Below are positions 22,663 through 30,974 of a stretch of 37,941 nucleotides of DNA, in pieces. Positions within the stretch are counted from its first letter, which is position 1. Each line of letters begins with the position of its first letter. The translations under genes were made by a program, and so were the position numbers. Location of the stretch: NCBI GenBank assembly GCA_001873995.1, contig MNVR01000012.1, positions 1 to 37,941 on the forward strand, given 5' to 3'. The notes beneath the pieces are model-generated. The model saw only the letters and a list, made by a program, of their open reading frames with translations, did no database searches and was not told the origin of the DNA. The DNA is from Candidatus Phelpsiimicrobium noxiivivens (lineage in GTDB: Bacteria; Omnitrophota; Gorgyraeia; Velamenicoccales; Velamenicoccaceae).

Positions 22663-24621
22663 ATGGATAATGTTAAACCAGAGTCCAAAAGGGGCGTAGT
22701 ATTGGTTTCGCACGCCCACGCCGGTAAAACGTCCTTAGTTGAGTCATTCCTCTTCGCCAGCGGCGCCACAACGCGCAAGGGCACAATAGCCGAAGGTAAC
22801 ACGGTCTGTGATTATAATCCCGATGAAATATCAAGAAAGAATTCCATCAATTCAAGCATTGTTAATCTTGACTGGAAAGGCTTTTCTTTACAGATAGTTG
22901 ATACTCCGGGTTACGCGGATTTTATCGCTGATATGATCTCAGGCCTTCGCGCGGCGGATAGCGCGTTGGTAGTCATTGACGCCTCAAGCGGTATTGAAGT
23001 GGGCACTGAGCGCGCTTGGGATATCTTGGAAGAATTGGGCCTGCCGCGTGTCATTTTTATCAACAAAACGGATAAAGAAAATATTAATCTTGAAAGCGTT
23101 ATCGCTGAAATACAAGAGCGTTTTTCAAGATCCGTAGCTGTCATTAAGATGCCTTTTTCTTCCGGCTTGGTAGAGACTATCACTGAAACTGATGACTTGC
23201 TCCTTGAGAGGTATCTGGAAGGCAAAGATATTAAAGAGGAAGAATTAAAAACAGCCTTAAAGAGAGCCGTGATCCAAGGTAAGATCTATCCTATTCTGTC
23301 AGGCTCGGCTTTGAAGGACCAGGGCATCAAAGAACTTCTTGATTTTATCATTGATTATATGCCGTCGCCTTTAGAGCGTAAACCAGTGCAAGCAGCTGAC
23401 CCTAATTCAAAAGAAAAGAAAGATATTAAATTCAGCGAAGATACTCCGTTTTCAGCGCTTGTCTTTAAGTCTGTGTCTGATCCTTTTGTGGGTCAGTTGA
23501 CTGTTCTGCGTATTTTTTCAGGAAAGCTTGACTCTAACACCGGTTTTTATAATGTTACCAGGGGCGCCAAAGAGAGGATAGGTTCTCTTATGCTTTTGCG
23601 CGGTAAAGAACAGAGGCCTATCGCGTCAGGTTCTTGCGGGGATATCGTGGCTGTTGCCAAACTTAAAGATACGCATTTGGGAGACACCCTTGCCGACGAA
23701 AAAGCGCCTGTGCTCTTTGACCCTATCGTGTTTCCCGAGCCGGTCTATTCATCGTCAGTTAAGCCTAAGACAAGGGCCGATGAAGAGAAGATCTCCGAGG
23801 CCCTGGCTAAACTCTGCGCCAGCGACCCCACTTTTATAACATCGCGCGACGCTCAGACAAAAGAACTTGTGATCTCCGGCTTAGGTGACCAACATATTGA
23901 TGTCATGGTCAAGCGTTTAAAAGAGCGTTTTAACATTGAAGTGGAAATAGGCACGCCCAAAATACCTTATAAGGAAACGATCAAGAGGCCTGCCAAGGCT
24001 CAGGGAAAACACAAGAAACAGTCAGGCGGCCGCGGCCAATATGGCGATGTCTGGCTTGAGCTGCAGCCTATGGGGCGCGGCAAAGGTTTTGAATTTGTAG
24101 ACAAGATCGTGGGAGGCGCTATCCCCAGGAATTTTCTGCCGTCAGTTGAGAAGGGCATAAGGAACGCCATGTTAGGCGGCGTTATTACCAGTTTTCCTAT
24201 GGTTGATTTCAGGGCTATCGCTTATGATGGTTCTTATCACGACGTGGACTCTTCTGATATCGCTTTTCAGATAGCCGGGGCCCTGGCTTTCAGAAAGGCT
24301 GTTATGGACGCGTCGCCTATTCTGATAGAACCAATTATGGACGTGGATATTACGGTGCCGGAAGATTGCATGGGCGCGATACCCGCTGACTTAAATTCCC
24401 GGAGGGGAAGGGTCATGGGTGTGGAGGCGCGTTCCAAAAACGAGACGATAAAAGCCAAAGTGCCATTGTCAGAGATGTATAGGTATGCCACGGACCTGCG
24501 CTCTATGACAGGAGGCCGCGGCAGTTATTTAATGCGCTATTCTCATTATGAGGAAGTGCCTGTCAAAATAGCTCAGGCCATTATTGCGCAAAATCCTCGC
24601 CATAAAATAGAGGAAGAGTAG
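22663..24621 (+). CDS. Elongation factor G-like GTPase
   Basis: A 652-residue translational GTPase of the EF-G family. G motifs: G1 SHAHAGKTS, G3 DTPGYADF, G4 NKTD, G5 SGSAL. Later EF-G domains follow: domain II (FVGQLTVLRIFSGKL), domain III (VISGLGDQHIDVMVKRLKERFNIEVE), domain IV (GGRGQYGDVWLELQP...) and domain V (IEPIMDVDITVPEDCMGAIPADLNSRRGRVMG, then TGGRGSYLMRYSHYEEVP). It is shorter than canonical EF-G (about 690) and G1 lacks the usual AHIDAGKTT, so it fits the EF-G2/EF-G-like branch. Its role may be in stress, recycling or back-up translocation. ATG 22663 has AGAGGTGG just upstream; the GTG 18 nt earlier lies in a repeat. Confidence 0.9.
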   Translation: MDNVKPESKRGVVLVSHAHAGKTSLVESFLFASGATTRKGTIAEGNTVCDYNPDEISRKNSINSSIVNLDWKGFSLQIVDTPGYADFIADMISGLRAADSALVVIDASSGIEVGTERAWDILEELGLPRVIFINKTDKENINLESVIAEIQERFSRSVAVIKMPFSSGLVETITETDDLLLERYLEGKDIKEEELKTALKRAVIQGKIYPILSGSALKDQGIKELLDFIIDYMPSPLERKPVQAADPNSKEKKDIKFSEDTPFSALVFKSVSDPFVGQLTVLRIFSGKLDSNTGFYNVTRGAKERIGSLMLLRGKEQRPIASGSCGDIVAVAKLKDTHLGDTLADEKAPVLFDPIVFPEPVYSSSVKPKTRADEEKISEALAKLCASDPTFITSRDAQTKELVISGLGDQHIDVMVKRLKERFNIEVEIGTPKIPYKETIKRPAKAQGKHKKQSGGRGQYGDVWLELQPMGRGKGFEFVDKIVGGAIPRNFLPSVEKGIRNAMLGGVITSFPMVDFRAIAYDGSYHDVDSSDIAFQIAGALAFRKAVMDASPILIEPIMDVDITVPEDCMGAIPADLNSRRGRVMGVEARSKNETIKAKVPLSEMYRYATDLRSMTGGRGSYLMRYSHYEEVPVKIAQAIIAQNPRHKIEEE

Positions 24622-24652
24622 ATAAACACGCGCATAGAAAGGATATTTTTAA

Positions 24653-25354
24653 ATGAAAATAAGTATTTTTGGTGTACCTAATTTTTTGTTCGGAAAGAAA
24701 GCCCTTCCAGACCCGCGGTTAAAGGTGATCGAGAAACTGTATCGTTCACAAAAGGTCACGCAGATACAGGTTGAATTCACGGACGAAAAAGACCTGAAAA
24801 CTGCTGATGCCATTGTTTGCCTTGATGAAAAAAAACTTGATCTGATAATTCTTGATATGGAGGTCGTAGAAGGAAAGTTAGAGCGCAAGCCTCCGGACAA
24901 AGAGGTTGGTTTATTGAAACGCGCTCAGGAACTTTTAGAAAAAGAGGCCCCTTTAAGCCTGGGTTCTTTTACCGAAGATGAGAAGAAGTGGATCGCTAAT
25001 AATAATCTAGTTACGATAAAACCGATTATTTTTATCTCTAGCCAGCAAGTTGACGATCTGCCGTTCCTGGCCAGAAAGGCTTATGATGAAGGCGGAAGGA
25101 TATCTTTTTTAACCGGTGGTGTAAAGGAGGCGCGCGCGTGGGAAATAAGGAAGGGTGCTACAGCTGTTGAGGCGGCGCACGCCATACATTCTGACCTGGC
25201 GCGCGGTTTTATCAGGGCTGAGGTAATGGCTTATAACGAGTTGGTCAAAGTTGGCAATGTAAATCAGGCAAAGTCTGGCGGATGTTTGCGCCAGGAAGGT
25301 AAAGAATATATAGTGCAGGACGGGGATGTTATTGAGTTTAAGTCCGGCGTTTGA
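24653..25354 (+). CDS. YchF/Obg-related TGS protein lacking the GTP-binding motifs
   Basis: A 233-residue protein related to YchF (DUF933/TGS C-terminus). The C-terminal 90 residues match closely: EARAWEIRKGATAVEAAHAIHSDLARGFIRAEVMAYNELV and KEYIVQDGDVIEFKSGV. The N-terminus starts like YchF (MKISIFGVPN), then jumps straight to the later segment ALPDPRLKVIEKLYRSQKV, so the GKST part of the P-loop and G2 are missing. The DIAGLV switch (G3) is also absent; VEFTDEKDLKTADAI stands there instead. It is therefore an in-frame reduced, probably non-GTPase paralogue. The frame is intact and the gene lies 31 nt after the EF-G-like gene. It may still bind ribosomes or act as a partner of full-length YchF. 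Confidence 0.85.
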   Translation: MKISIFGVPNFLFGKKALPDPRLKVIEKLYRSQKVTQIQVEFTDEKDLKTADAIVCLDEKKLDLIILDMEVVEGKLERKPPDKEVGLLKRAQELLEKEAPLSLGSFTEDEKKWIANNNLVTIKPIIFISSQQVDDLPFLARKAYDEGGRISFLTGGVKEARAWEIRKGATAVEAAHAIHSDLARGFIRAEVMAYNELVKVGNVNQAKSGGCLRQEGKEYIVQDGDVIEFKSGV

Positions 25355-25362
25355 TAATTCAT

Positions 25363-25403
25363 AATGAGACAAATCAAACAGGATGGTTTGTCTCATTAGA
25401 GAG
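25363..25403 (+). promoter_or_regulatory. Hairpin + Shine-Dalgarno block before purH (copy 1)
   Basis: AATGAGACAAATC (25363-25375) pairs with GGTTTGTCTCATT (25385-25397), with one G-T wobble and loop AAACAGGAT. It is followed within 1 nt by GAGAGG, 6 nt before the purH ATG. A 42-nt copy with two differences precedes folE. Confidence 0.75.
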
Positions 25404-25408
25404 GCAGA

Positions 25409-27004
25409 ATGTTAAAAATAAAGCGCGCGATTATTAGTGTTTCTGATAAGACAGGCATTGCAGAGTTCGCCAAAATTCTGAATTCTTTTGGCGTTGAGAT
25501 AATTTCAACCGGCGGGACCTCAAAAACTTTAAAAGAGGCTGGTATATCAGTTATAGAGATGTCTGATTATACCGGATTTCCTGAGATGTTGGATGGCAGG
25601 GTCAAAACCCTGCACCCTAAGATACACGGCGGTTTATTATCTCTTCGCGATGATCCTGCCCACATGAAACAGTTACAGGAACAGGGAATAGGCCTTATTG
25701 ACATGGCCGTTATTAACCTTTACCCTTTTGAGAAAATAGTCGCGCGCGAGAACGTGGTTTTCGCAGAAGCGATAGAGAATATTGATATTGGCGGGCCCTC
25801 TATGCTTAGGAGCGCCGCTAAGAATTATAGGTTTGTAGCGGTTGTCTGTGATATAAGATCTTACGCGCCCCTGGCCCTTGAGCTAAAGAAGAATGACGGG
25901 TGCTTGTCAGAAGAAACCCTTAAAGGCTTGGCGCAAGAAGTCTTTAAGCTGACATCGCGCTACGACGGGGCAATATCTTCTTTCCTCGAGTCAAAATGGA
26001 GCGACGCAAAGGACGAAGGGCAGACAGGCGCGCCTGCGGGTGGCCCTACGGCCCTGCCTGATCATTTAAGTTTTAGTTTTAATAAAATGGCTTCGTTGCG
26101 CTACGGCGAAAATCCCCATCAGAAAGCAGCGCTTTATAGAAGTGTTCCAGGCCGCTCTGATTCGTTGATCTCTGCTAAACAATTGCATGGTAAAGAGCTG
26201 TCTTTCAACAATTACCTTGATCTTAACGCGGTTTTTGCTATTGTTGGCGATCTTAAGGAACCGGCCGCGTGTATAATTAAACATAGTAATCCGACAGGCG
26301 TGGCAGAAGCAAAGACATTGGTAAAGGCCTATAAAGATGCCTGGCAGACGGATCCTTTGTCCGCGTTTGGCGGTATCGTTGGGTTGAATAGAAGAGTAGA
26401 CGCGAAGGCCGCTAAAGCGATCCTCAAAAGCGGTTTTATGGAATGTGTGCTCGCGCCTTCTTTTGATAGTGAGGCTTTGAGCTTGCTTCGGTCTAAAAAG
26501 AACCTACGTTTGCTGGAGGTTGTTTTTAACAACGAACGAGCTTTAGGCGAACTTGACCTAAAGAAGATAGACGGCGGTATTCTGGCGCAGGAGCCGGATA
26601 CCAAAGAGCTTAAAATGGCTGATCTGAAAGTCGCGACAAAACGTAAGCCTACCAAAAAAGAATTATCTTCGCTTTTGTTCGCCTGGAAGGTTGTCAAACA
26701 CGTCAAATCAAACGCCATTGTTTTGACGCGCGAGACGAAGACTGTCGGCATAGGGATGGGCCAGACGAGCCGCGTTGATTCCGTATTTATGGCCATAAAA
26801 AGGGCAGGCAAAAGGTCTAAAGGCTCAGTGCTTGCAAGTGACGCGTTTTTCCCTAAGCCTGACAATATCGCTTTAGCGAAAAAAGCAGGCATAACCGCGA
26901 TCATTCAGCCGGGCGGGTCTATCGCGGATGGAGAGGTCATTAAAGTTGCTGATAAAGCCGGCATTGCCATGGTGTTTACGGGCACCAGGCATTTCAAGCA
27001 TTAA
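25409..27004 (+). CDS. purH: Bifunctional AICAR formyltransferase / IMP cyclohydrolase
   Basis: PurH performs the last two steps of purine synthesis: formylation of AICAR with 10-formyl-tetrahydrofolate, then ring closure to IMP. The 531-residue protein has the N-terminal MGS-like cyclohydrolase domain (AIISVSDKTGIAEFAKIL, SDYTGFPEMLDGRVKTLHPKIHGGLL, NLYPFEK, IDIGGPSMLRSAAKN) and the C-terminal transformylase domain (LRYGENPHQKAALY, IIKHSNPTGVA, DPLSAFGGIVGLN, GMGQTSRVDSV, ASDAFFPKPDNI, IIQPGGSIADGEVI). Length is normal, with a small Gly/Pro-rich insert near residue 205. The hairpin it shares with folE lies directly before its ribosome binding site. Confidence 0.97.
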   Translation: MLKIKRAIISVSDKTGIAEFAKILNSFGVEIISTGGTSKTLKEAGISVIEMSDYTGFPEMLDGRVKTLHPKIHGGLLSLRDDPAHMKQLQEQGIGLIDMAVINLYPFEKIVARENVVFAEAIENIDIGGPSMLRSAAKNYRFVAVVCDIRSYAPLALELKKNDGCLSEETLKGLAQEVFKLTSRYDGAISSFLESKWSDAKDEGQTGAPAGGPTALPDHLSFSFNKMASLRYGENPHQKAALYRSVPGRSDSLISAKQLHGKELSFNNYLDLNAVFAIVGDLKEPAACIIKHSNPTGVAEAKTLVKAYKDAWQTDPLSAFGGIVGLNRRVDAKAAKAILKSGFMECVLAPSFDSEALSLLRSKKNLRLLEVVFNNERALGELDLKKIDGGILAQEPDTKELKMADLKVATKRKPTKKELSSLLFAWKVVKHVKSNAIVLTRETKTVGIGMGQTSRVDSVFMAIKRAGKRSKGSVLASDAFFPKPDNIALAKKAGITAIIQPGGSIADGEVIKVADKAGIAMVFTGTRHFKH

Positions 27005-27132
27005 TTCAGATTTCATGAAATTGATAGTTGGCGTTTCAGTGTACCAGGATCCCAGTGTCCAAGTCTAGGGATTTGACTGGATCTCTGGGGAACTGGGTTC
27101 TGGGGGACCAAATCTTTTACAAAAATTAGACC

Positions 27133-28509
27133 ATGAACTACGAAGAAGCCCTCGCATATCTAGATACATTCATCAATTACGAAAGAAAGACTGATTACCA
27201 ATACAAGGCCGCTTTTAAGCTGGAAAGAATACAGAAATTCCTTTCTAATCTTGGCAATCCCCAGCATGAGTTAAAAGCTATACACGTAGCCGGCACAAAA
27301 GGCAAAGGTTCTAGCGCCTGTTTTATCGCGCAGATCCTGAAAGAAGAGGGCTTTCGCGTAGGGCTTTATACGTCTCCCCACTTAAAAGATTTCAGGGAGA
27401 GGATACGTATCTTAGACCCGGACAACACTGCTGAAGAACGATCCGCGTTCCCAGGCATGATCTTAAAAAATGATCTTGTGAGCCTTTTGGAACAAATAAT
27501 GCCGGGGATAGGTTTTTTCAGGCATTCTTTTCAGAATTTTGGAGCCCTTACATTTTTTGAGATCATTACCGCGATAGCTTTTAAATTTTTTCAGGAGAAA
27601 AAAACCGACTTCGTAGTCCTTGAAACGGGCTTGGGCGGCAGGTTTGACGCGACAAACGCGGCTGATTCTTATGTCTCTGTTATTACGCCTATCAGTTATG
27701 ACCATGAACTGATATTGGGCAATACTTTGGCTGAGATAGCTTTTGAAAAAGCCGGGATCTTAAAGAAGTCTAACAAAAAAACGAAGAATGATGTTTCTGT
27801 GTGTGTTACGGCCCCGCAGCCTAAGGAAGTTTTGGATGTATTAAGGAGGCGCGCGCGAAGCGAGGGCGCTATTTTATTTGAGGGAGGCCGCGATTTTTAT
27901 TCAAAGAAGCTTTCAGGAGACCTTTTTTCTCAAAATTTTTTCTATCAGGGATTGAAAGATACATCTTATTTTTTTACGACTAAAATGCTTGGGGCGCATC
28001 AATTGGTAAATGCATCTTTGGCTGTTGCCGCCTGTGAGGCGCTTTCTCTGCACGGCATTAAGATACGCGGGAGTGCCGTGGGAAAAGGCATATTGAATGC
28101 TTTTTGGCCGGGACGACTTGAGGTCATGAGCACTAAGCCTTTTATAATTTTAGACGGCGCCCATAATAAGGATTCAGCCTGTCGTTTGAGTTATTTTCTG
28201 GAAAAAGAATTTAAACGCCTGCGCAAATGGATGATCTTCGGGGTTTCTGAAGATAAAGATATTAAGGGCATCGCGGAACAGCTTGAACCTTTGGTAGATA
28301 AGGTCATTTTGACACGCTCTGATAATCCTCGCGCCGCGGACCCGCGAAAGGTGCTTATGCCTTATTTTAAAAATAAGGCCTATGCTGTGACGCAGACAGT
28401 GGAAGAGGCTTTTAATATTTTAAATAAAGAGATCGCCGCTGAAGATGCGGCGATTATCACGGGCTCCTTGTTCGTCGTGGGCCAGGCGCGGGAATTATGG
28501 CAAAAATAG
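27133..28509 (+). CDS. folC: Folylpolyglutamate synthase / dihydrofolate synthase
   Basis: FolC adds glutamate to dihydropteroate and/or extends the polyglutamate tail of folates. The 458-residue Mur-ligase-like protein shows the N-terminal NYERKTDYQYKAAFKLERIQKFLSNLGNPQ, the P-loop AGTKGKGSSACFIAQILKEEG, GLYTSPHLKDFRERIRI, VLETGLGGRFDATN, ITPISYDHELILGNTLAEIAFEKAGI and, in the C-domain, ILDGAHNKDSACRLSYFL. The folate-binding loop is present. It overlaps mnmE by 13 nt, so both are probably on one transcript. The 128 nt upstream contain no clear promoter. Confidence 0.95.
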   Translation: MNYEEALAYLDTFINYERKTDYQYKAAFKLERIQKFLSNLGNPQHELKAIHVAGTKGKGSSACFIAQILKEEGFRVGLYTSPHLKDFRERIRILDPDNTAEERSAFPGMILKNDLVSLLEQIMPGIGFFRHSFQNFGALTFFEIITAIAFKFFQEKKTDFVVLETGLGGRFDATNAADSYVSVITPISYDHELILGNTLAEIAFEKAGILKKSNKKTKNDVSVCVTAPQPKEVLDVLRRRARSEGAILFEGGRDFYSKKLSGDLFSQNFFYQGLKDTSYFFTTKMLGAHQLVNASLAVAACEALSLHGIKIRGSAVGKGILNAFWPGRLEVMSTKPFIILDGAHNKDSACRLSYFLEKEFKRLRKWMIFGVSEDKDIKGIAEQLEPLVDKVILTRSDNPRAADPRKVLMPYFKNKAYAVTQTVEEAFNILNKEIAAEDAAIITGSLFVVGQARELWQK

Positions 28510-29960
28510 CGTATTATCAAGATACTATCGCGGCCATCGCGACACCTTTTGGCGAAGGCGCGGTGGGTATTGTGCGTTTGAGCGGCCCCGAAGCAATGGT
28601 GATAACCCAAAAAGTTTTCGTAGCTAAGAATAAAAAACCACTTTCAGGTATGAGGTCATTTTCTTTGCGCTACGGCTGGGTCGTTAAAAGAAGACAGGAA
28701 GGCAGAGATTGTAATTTACTGTCCTCTGTTGACTATTCTCTGTCATCTGAAGAGATTGTTGACGAAGTTATAGTCTCTCTTATGCGCGCGCCTAAGAGTT
28801 ATACTCGTGAAGATGTTGTTGAGATCAACTCTCATGGCGGGGCAAGGGTTTTGTCATCTATCCTGGAGCTGGTTTTAGACAATGGCGCGCGGCCAGCCCA
28901 ACCCGGTGAATTCACTAAGAGGGCTTTTTTGAACGGCCGCCTTGACCTGACGCAGGCAGAGGCTGTGCTTGATGTCATTCAAGCTAAGTCTGACCTGGCG
29001 CTAAAGATAGGCATGTCTCAATTATCAGGTGAGGTCGGACGATGTATCTCTGGATTGCGCGCGAAGATCCTGGAGATACTGGCGGATATAGAGGCAGAGA
29101 TAGATTTTAGCGAGGAAGACGTTACTTCAGGCGAGCTAAGCGAGCGAAGCGAGGGGAAGGATCTTAGGACAGGCATCTTAGGTGTTATAAAGGAGTTGAC
29201 AACGCTGCTTGAAAAAAGTTTTCAGGGCAAGGTGATACGCGAAGGCCTAAAAGTCGTGATCTTCGGCCGGCCGAATGTTGGCAAATCTTCTCTTCTCAAT
29301 GCTATTTTAAAAAAAGAGCGCTCCATAGTCACTCCCATAGCCGGCACAACGCGCGACACAGTGGAAGAGTTTATTAATATCAAGGGGTTGGCAGTGCAGC
29401 TCGTAGATACCGCGGGCATTTTAGAATACAGGGATGATATTGAGAAAGAAGCTCTTAATAGGACACAAAAAGCCATACAAACAGCTGACCTGGTTATTTT
29501 CGTGCTTGATGGGAGTTCTCCGGTCACAGGTGAAGACAGGATCCTGGCCAATCAGGCCAGGCTTAAAAAAACAATTGTGGCCGTTAATAAGTGTGATCAA
29601 GCGCGGCGTATAGATCTGGCCAGTTTAAAGGGGCTCATCCCAGAAACAATTGTTGAAGTTTCTGCTTTAGAAAATCGTAATATAACGCGGCTTGAAGGCC
29701 TGATCTATAGGAGTGTTTTTGACAGCCATGCTAATTTTGACGAGGGCGTTGTGATATCAAACGCCAGGCATATTGAGGCTCTTAAACGCGGCACGCATCA
29801 TTTAGCGGCCGCGTTAGAAACGCTGGATAAGGGCTTGTCGCTTGAGTTTGTATCGCTTGACGTTAAGAAGGCTTTAGACGCTATAGGCGAGTTGACAGGT
29901 GAAGTCTTTAACGATGATGTTTTAAACGTAATATTCTCAAAATTCTGCATAGGAAAATAG
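28497..29960 (+). CDS. mnmE: tRNA modification GTPase MnmE
   Basis: With MnmG, MnmE installs the (carboxymethyl)aminomethyl group on U34 of certain tRNAs, using a one-carbon unit from methylene-tetrahydrofolate. The 487-residue protein has the N-terminal folate-binding domain (DTIAAIATPFGEGAVGIVRLSGP), helical domain (PGEFTKRAFLNGRLDLTQAEAVLDVIQAKS), G domain (GRPNVGKSSLLNAIL, GTTRDTVEE, DTAGI, NKCD) and the invariant C-terminal FCIGK. It is about 30 residues longer than usual. One insert encodes GELSERSEG from a repetitive stretch at 29131-29155 rich in GCGAGC/GAAGCGAG; another precedes EIVDEVIVSLMRAP. folE follows after the hairpin block. Confidence 0.97.
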   Translation: MAKIAYYQDTIAAIATPFGEGAVGIVRLSGPEAMVITQKVFVAKNKKPLSGMRSFSLRYGWVVKRRQEGRDCNLLSSVDYSLSSEEIVDEVIVSLMRAPKSYTREDVVEINSHGGARVLSSILELVLDNGARPAQPGEFTKRAFLNGRLDLTQAEAVLDVIQAKSDLALKIGMSQLSGEVGRCISGLRAKILEILADIEAEIDFSEEDVTSGELSERSEGKDLRTGILGVIKELTTLLEKSFQGKVIREGLKVVIFGRPNVGKSSLLNAILKKERSIVTPIAGTTRDTVEEFINIKGLAVQLVDTAGILEYRDDIEKEALNRTQKAIQTADLVIFVLDGSSPVTGEDRILANQARLKKTIVAVNKCDQARRIDLASLKGLIPETIVEVSALENRNITRLEGLIYRSVFDSHANFDEGVVISNARHIEALKRGTHHLAAALETLDKGLSLEFVSLDVKKALDAIGELTGEVFNDDVLNVIFSKFCIGK

Positions 29961-29963
29961 CTC

Positions 29964-30005
29964 AATGAGACAAATCAAACAGGATGATTTGTCTCATTGG
30001 AGAGG
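29964..30005 (+). promoter_or_regulatory. Hairpin + Shine-Dalgarno block before folE (copy 2)
   Basis: AATGAGACAAATC (29964-29976) pairs perfectly with GATTTGTCTCATT (29986-29998) around loop AAACAGGAT. One G, then GAGAGG, follows. It starts 4 nt after the mnmE stop and ends 11 nt before the folE ATG. It is a 40/42 match to the block before purH. Confidence 0.75.
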
Positions 30006-30016
30006 GGAAGTGTGAT

Positions 30017-30574
30017 ATGGATAAAGAAAAGATAAAGAAGGCGATGACGATGATCTTAGAGGCGGTTGGTGAGGACCCTAAGAGAAAAGACCTGCTTGAG
30101 ACGCCCGCGCGCGTGGCTGATATGTATGAAGAGATACTTTCGGGATTGCGTTCAGACCCTGAGAAAGAATTAGAGGTTATTCTGGAACAGAAGCATGAAG
30201 AGATAGTGCTCTTAAAGGATATTCCTTTATACAGTATGTGCGAGCATCATCTTTTGCCGTTCGTAGGTCGCGCTCACGTGGCCTATATCCCTAAGGGCGG
30301 CCGCGTGACGGGTTTAAGCAAGATAGCGCGCGTCGTGGAGATATTATCCAAGCGCCTCCAGGTACAGGAACGCTTGACGACTCAGATAGCCAGCGTCATA
30401 ATGAAAAAATTAAAACCCCTGGGAGTTATGGTAGTAATAGAAGCGGAACATATGTGTATGTCCATGCGCGGCGTTAAAAAGCCAGGCATTACGACCGTGA
30501 CAAGCGCTGTCCGCGGCATCTTCCAGGAAAACGAAAAGACCCGCTCTGAGACCCTATCATTGATGAAAGGATAA
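30017..30574 (+). CDS. folE: GTP cyclohydrolase I
   Basis: FolE converts GTP to 7,8-dihydroneopterin triphosphate, the first step of the pterin branch of folate synthesis. The 185-residue protein has the full signature: zinc ligands in MCEHHLLPF and [15 protein letters not shown], and [22 protein letters not shown]. Near the N-terminus it reads [17 protein letters not shown]. The frame is open from 29984, inside the hairpin block; ATG 30017 begins the family homology and has GGAGAGGGGAAG upstream. Confidence 0.96.
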   Translation: MDKEKIKKAMTMILEAVGEDPKRKDLLETPARVADMYEEILSGLRSDPEKELEVILEQKHEEIVLLKDIPLYSMCEHHLLPFVGRAHVAYIPKGGRVTGLSKIARVVEILSKRLQVQERLTTQIASVIMKKLKPLGVMVVIEAEHMCMSMRGVKKPGITTVTSAVRGIFQENEKTRSETLSLMKG

Positions 30575-30589
30575 TGATTGATTTTACTA

Positions 30590-30895
30590 ATGACTAAGGT
30601 GAAGTTTTTTAAATTAAAGCTTATCTTTCCTCCGATGTTAGATATTCAGAATCAATATTCAAGAAATACGTATCCCTATATTCCCTATGGCACGGGGGTG
30701 TTAACAGATTTTTTAAGAAAGCACAACTATGAAGTTTGACAAAAAGATCTTTCTATCAAGATGTTCCGTGAGCATCATGGTATCTTTGATTTTTTAAAAA
30801 CTATAGAGGTTAATATATTTGTGTATAAAGAAATTATGCTGTATTCTATGGGGCGCAGGTTTTCAATAAGGTTTAATTTTTTTTGTGTTAGATAG
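30590..30895 (+). pseudogene. Remnant of a B12-binding-domain radical SAM gene, with in-frame TGA
   Basis: From ATG 30590 the frame reads KLKLIFPPMLD, then YPYIPYGTGVLTDFLRKHNYEV, typical of the N-terminal B12-binding domain of radical SAM proteins. TGA at 30737-30739 interrupts it; the same frame continues as QKDLSIKMFREHHGIFDFLKT to TAG at 30893. Continuation of similarity across the stop suggests a decayed gene. The radical SAM core that should follow is missing, so it is both interrupted and truncated. The gene name cannot be given, and family assignment is by pattern only. Confidence 0.6.
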
Positions 30896-30974
30896 CAGAC
30901 GCTATTGATATCAACAGATATTTTGAGCATTGATGTCTATATTTATTTGAGAGAGAATAAAGCGGGAGGAATAT

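Noticed and set aside
26329-26904. Long minus-strand frame opposite purH (191 codons)
   Set aside because: Shadow of purH; no ribosome binding site or family pattern.
27005-27132. Possible repeat in the purH-folC gap (CCAGTGTCC and GGGAACTGGG pieces)
   Set aside because: Only short imperfect symmetry and no second copy in the window.
30737-30739. Recoded TGA (selenocysteine or alternative code)
   Set aside because: TGA is a normal stop for many genes here, no SECIS-like hairpin follows, and the rest of the gene is missing.
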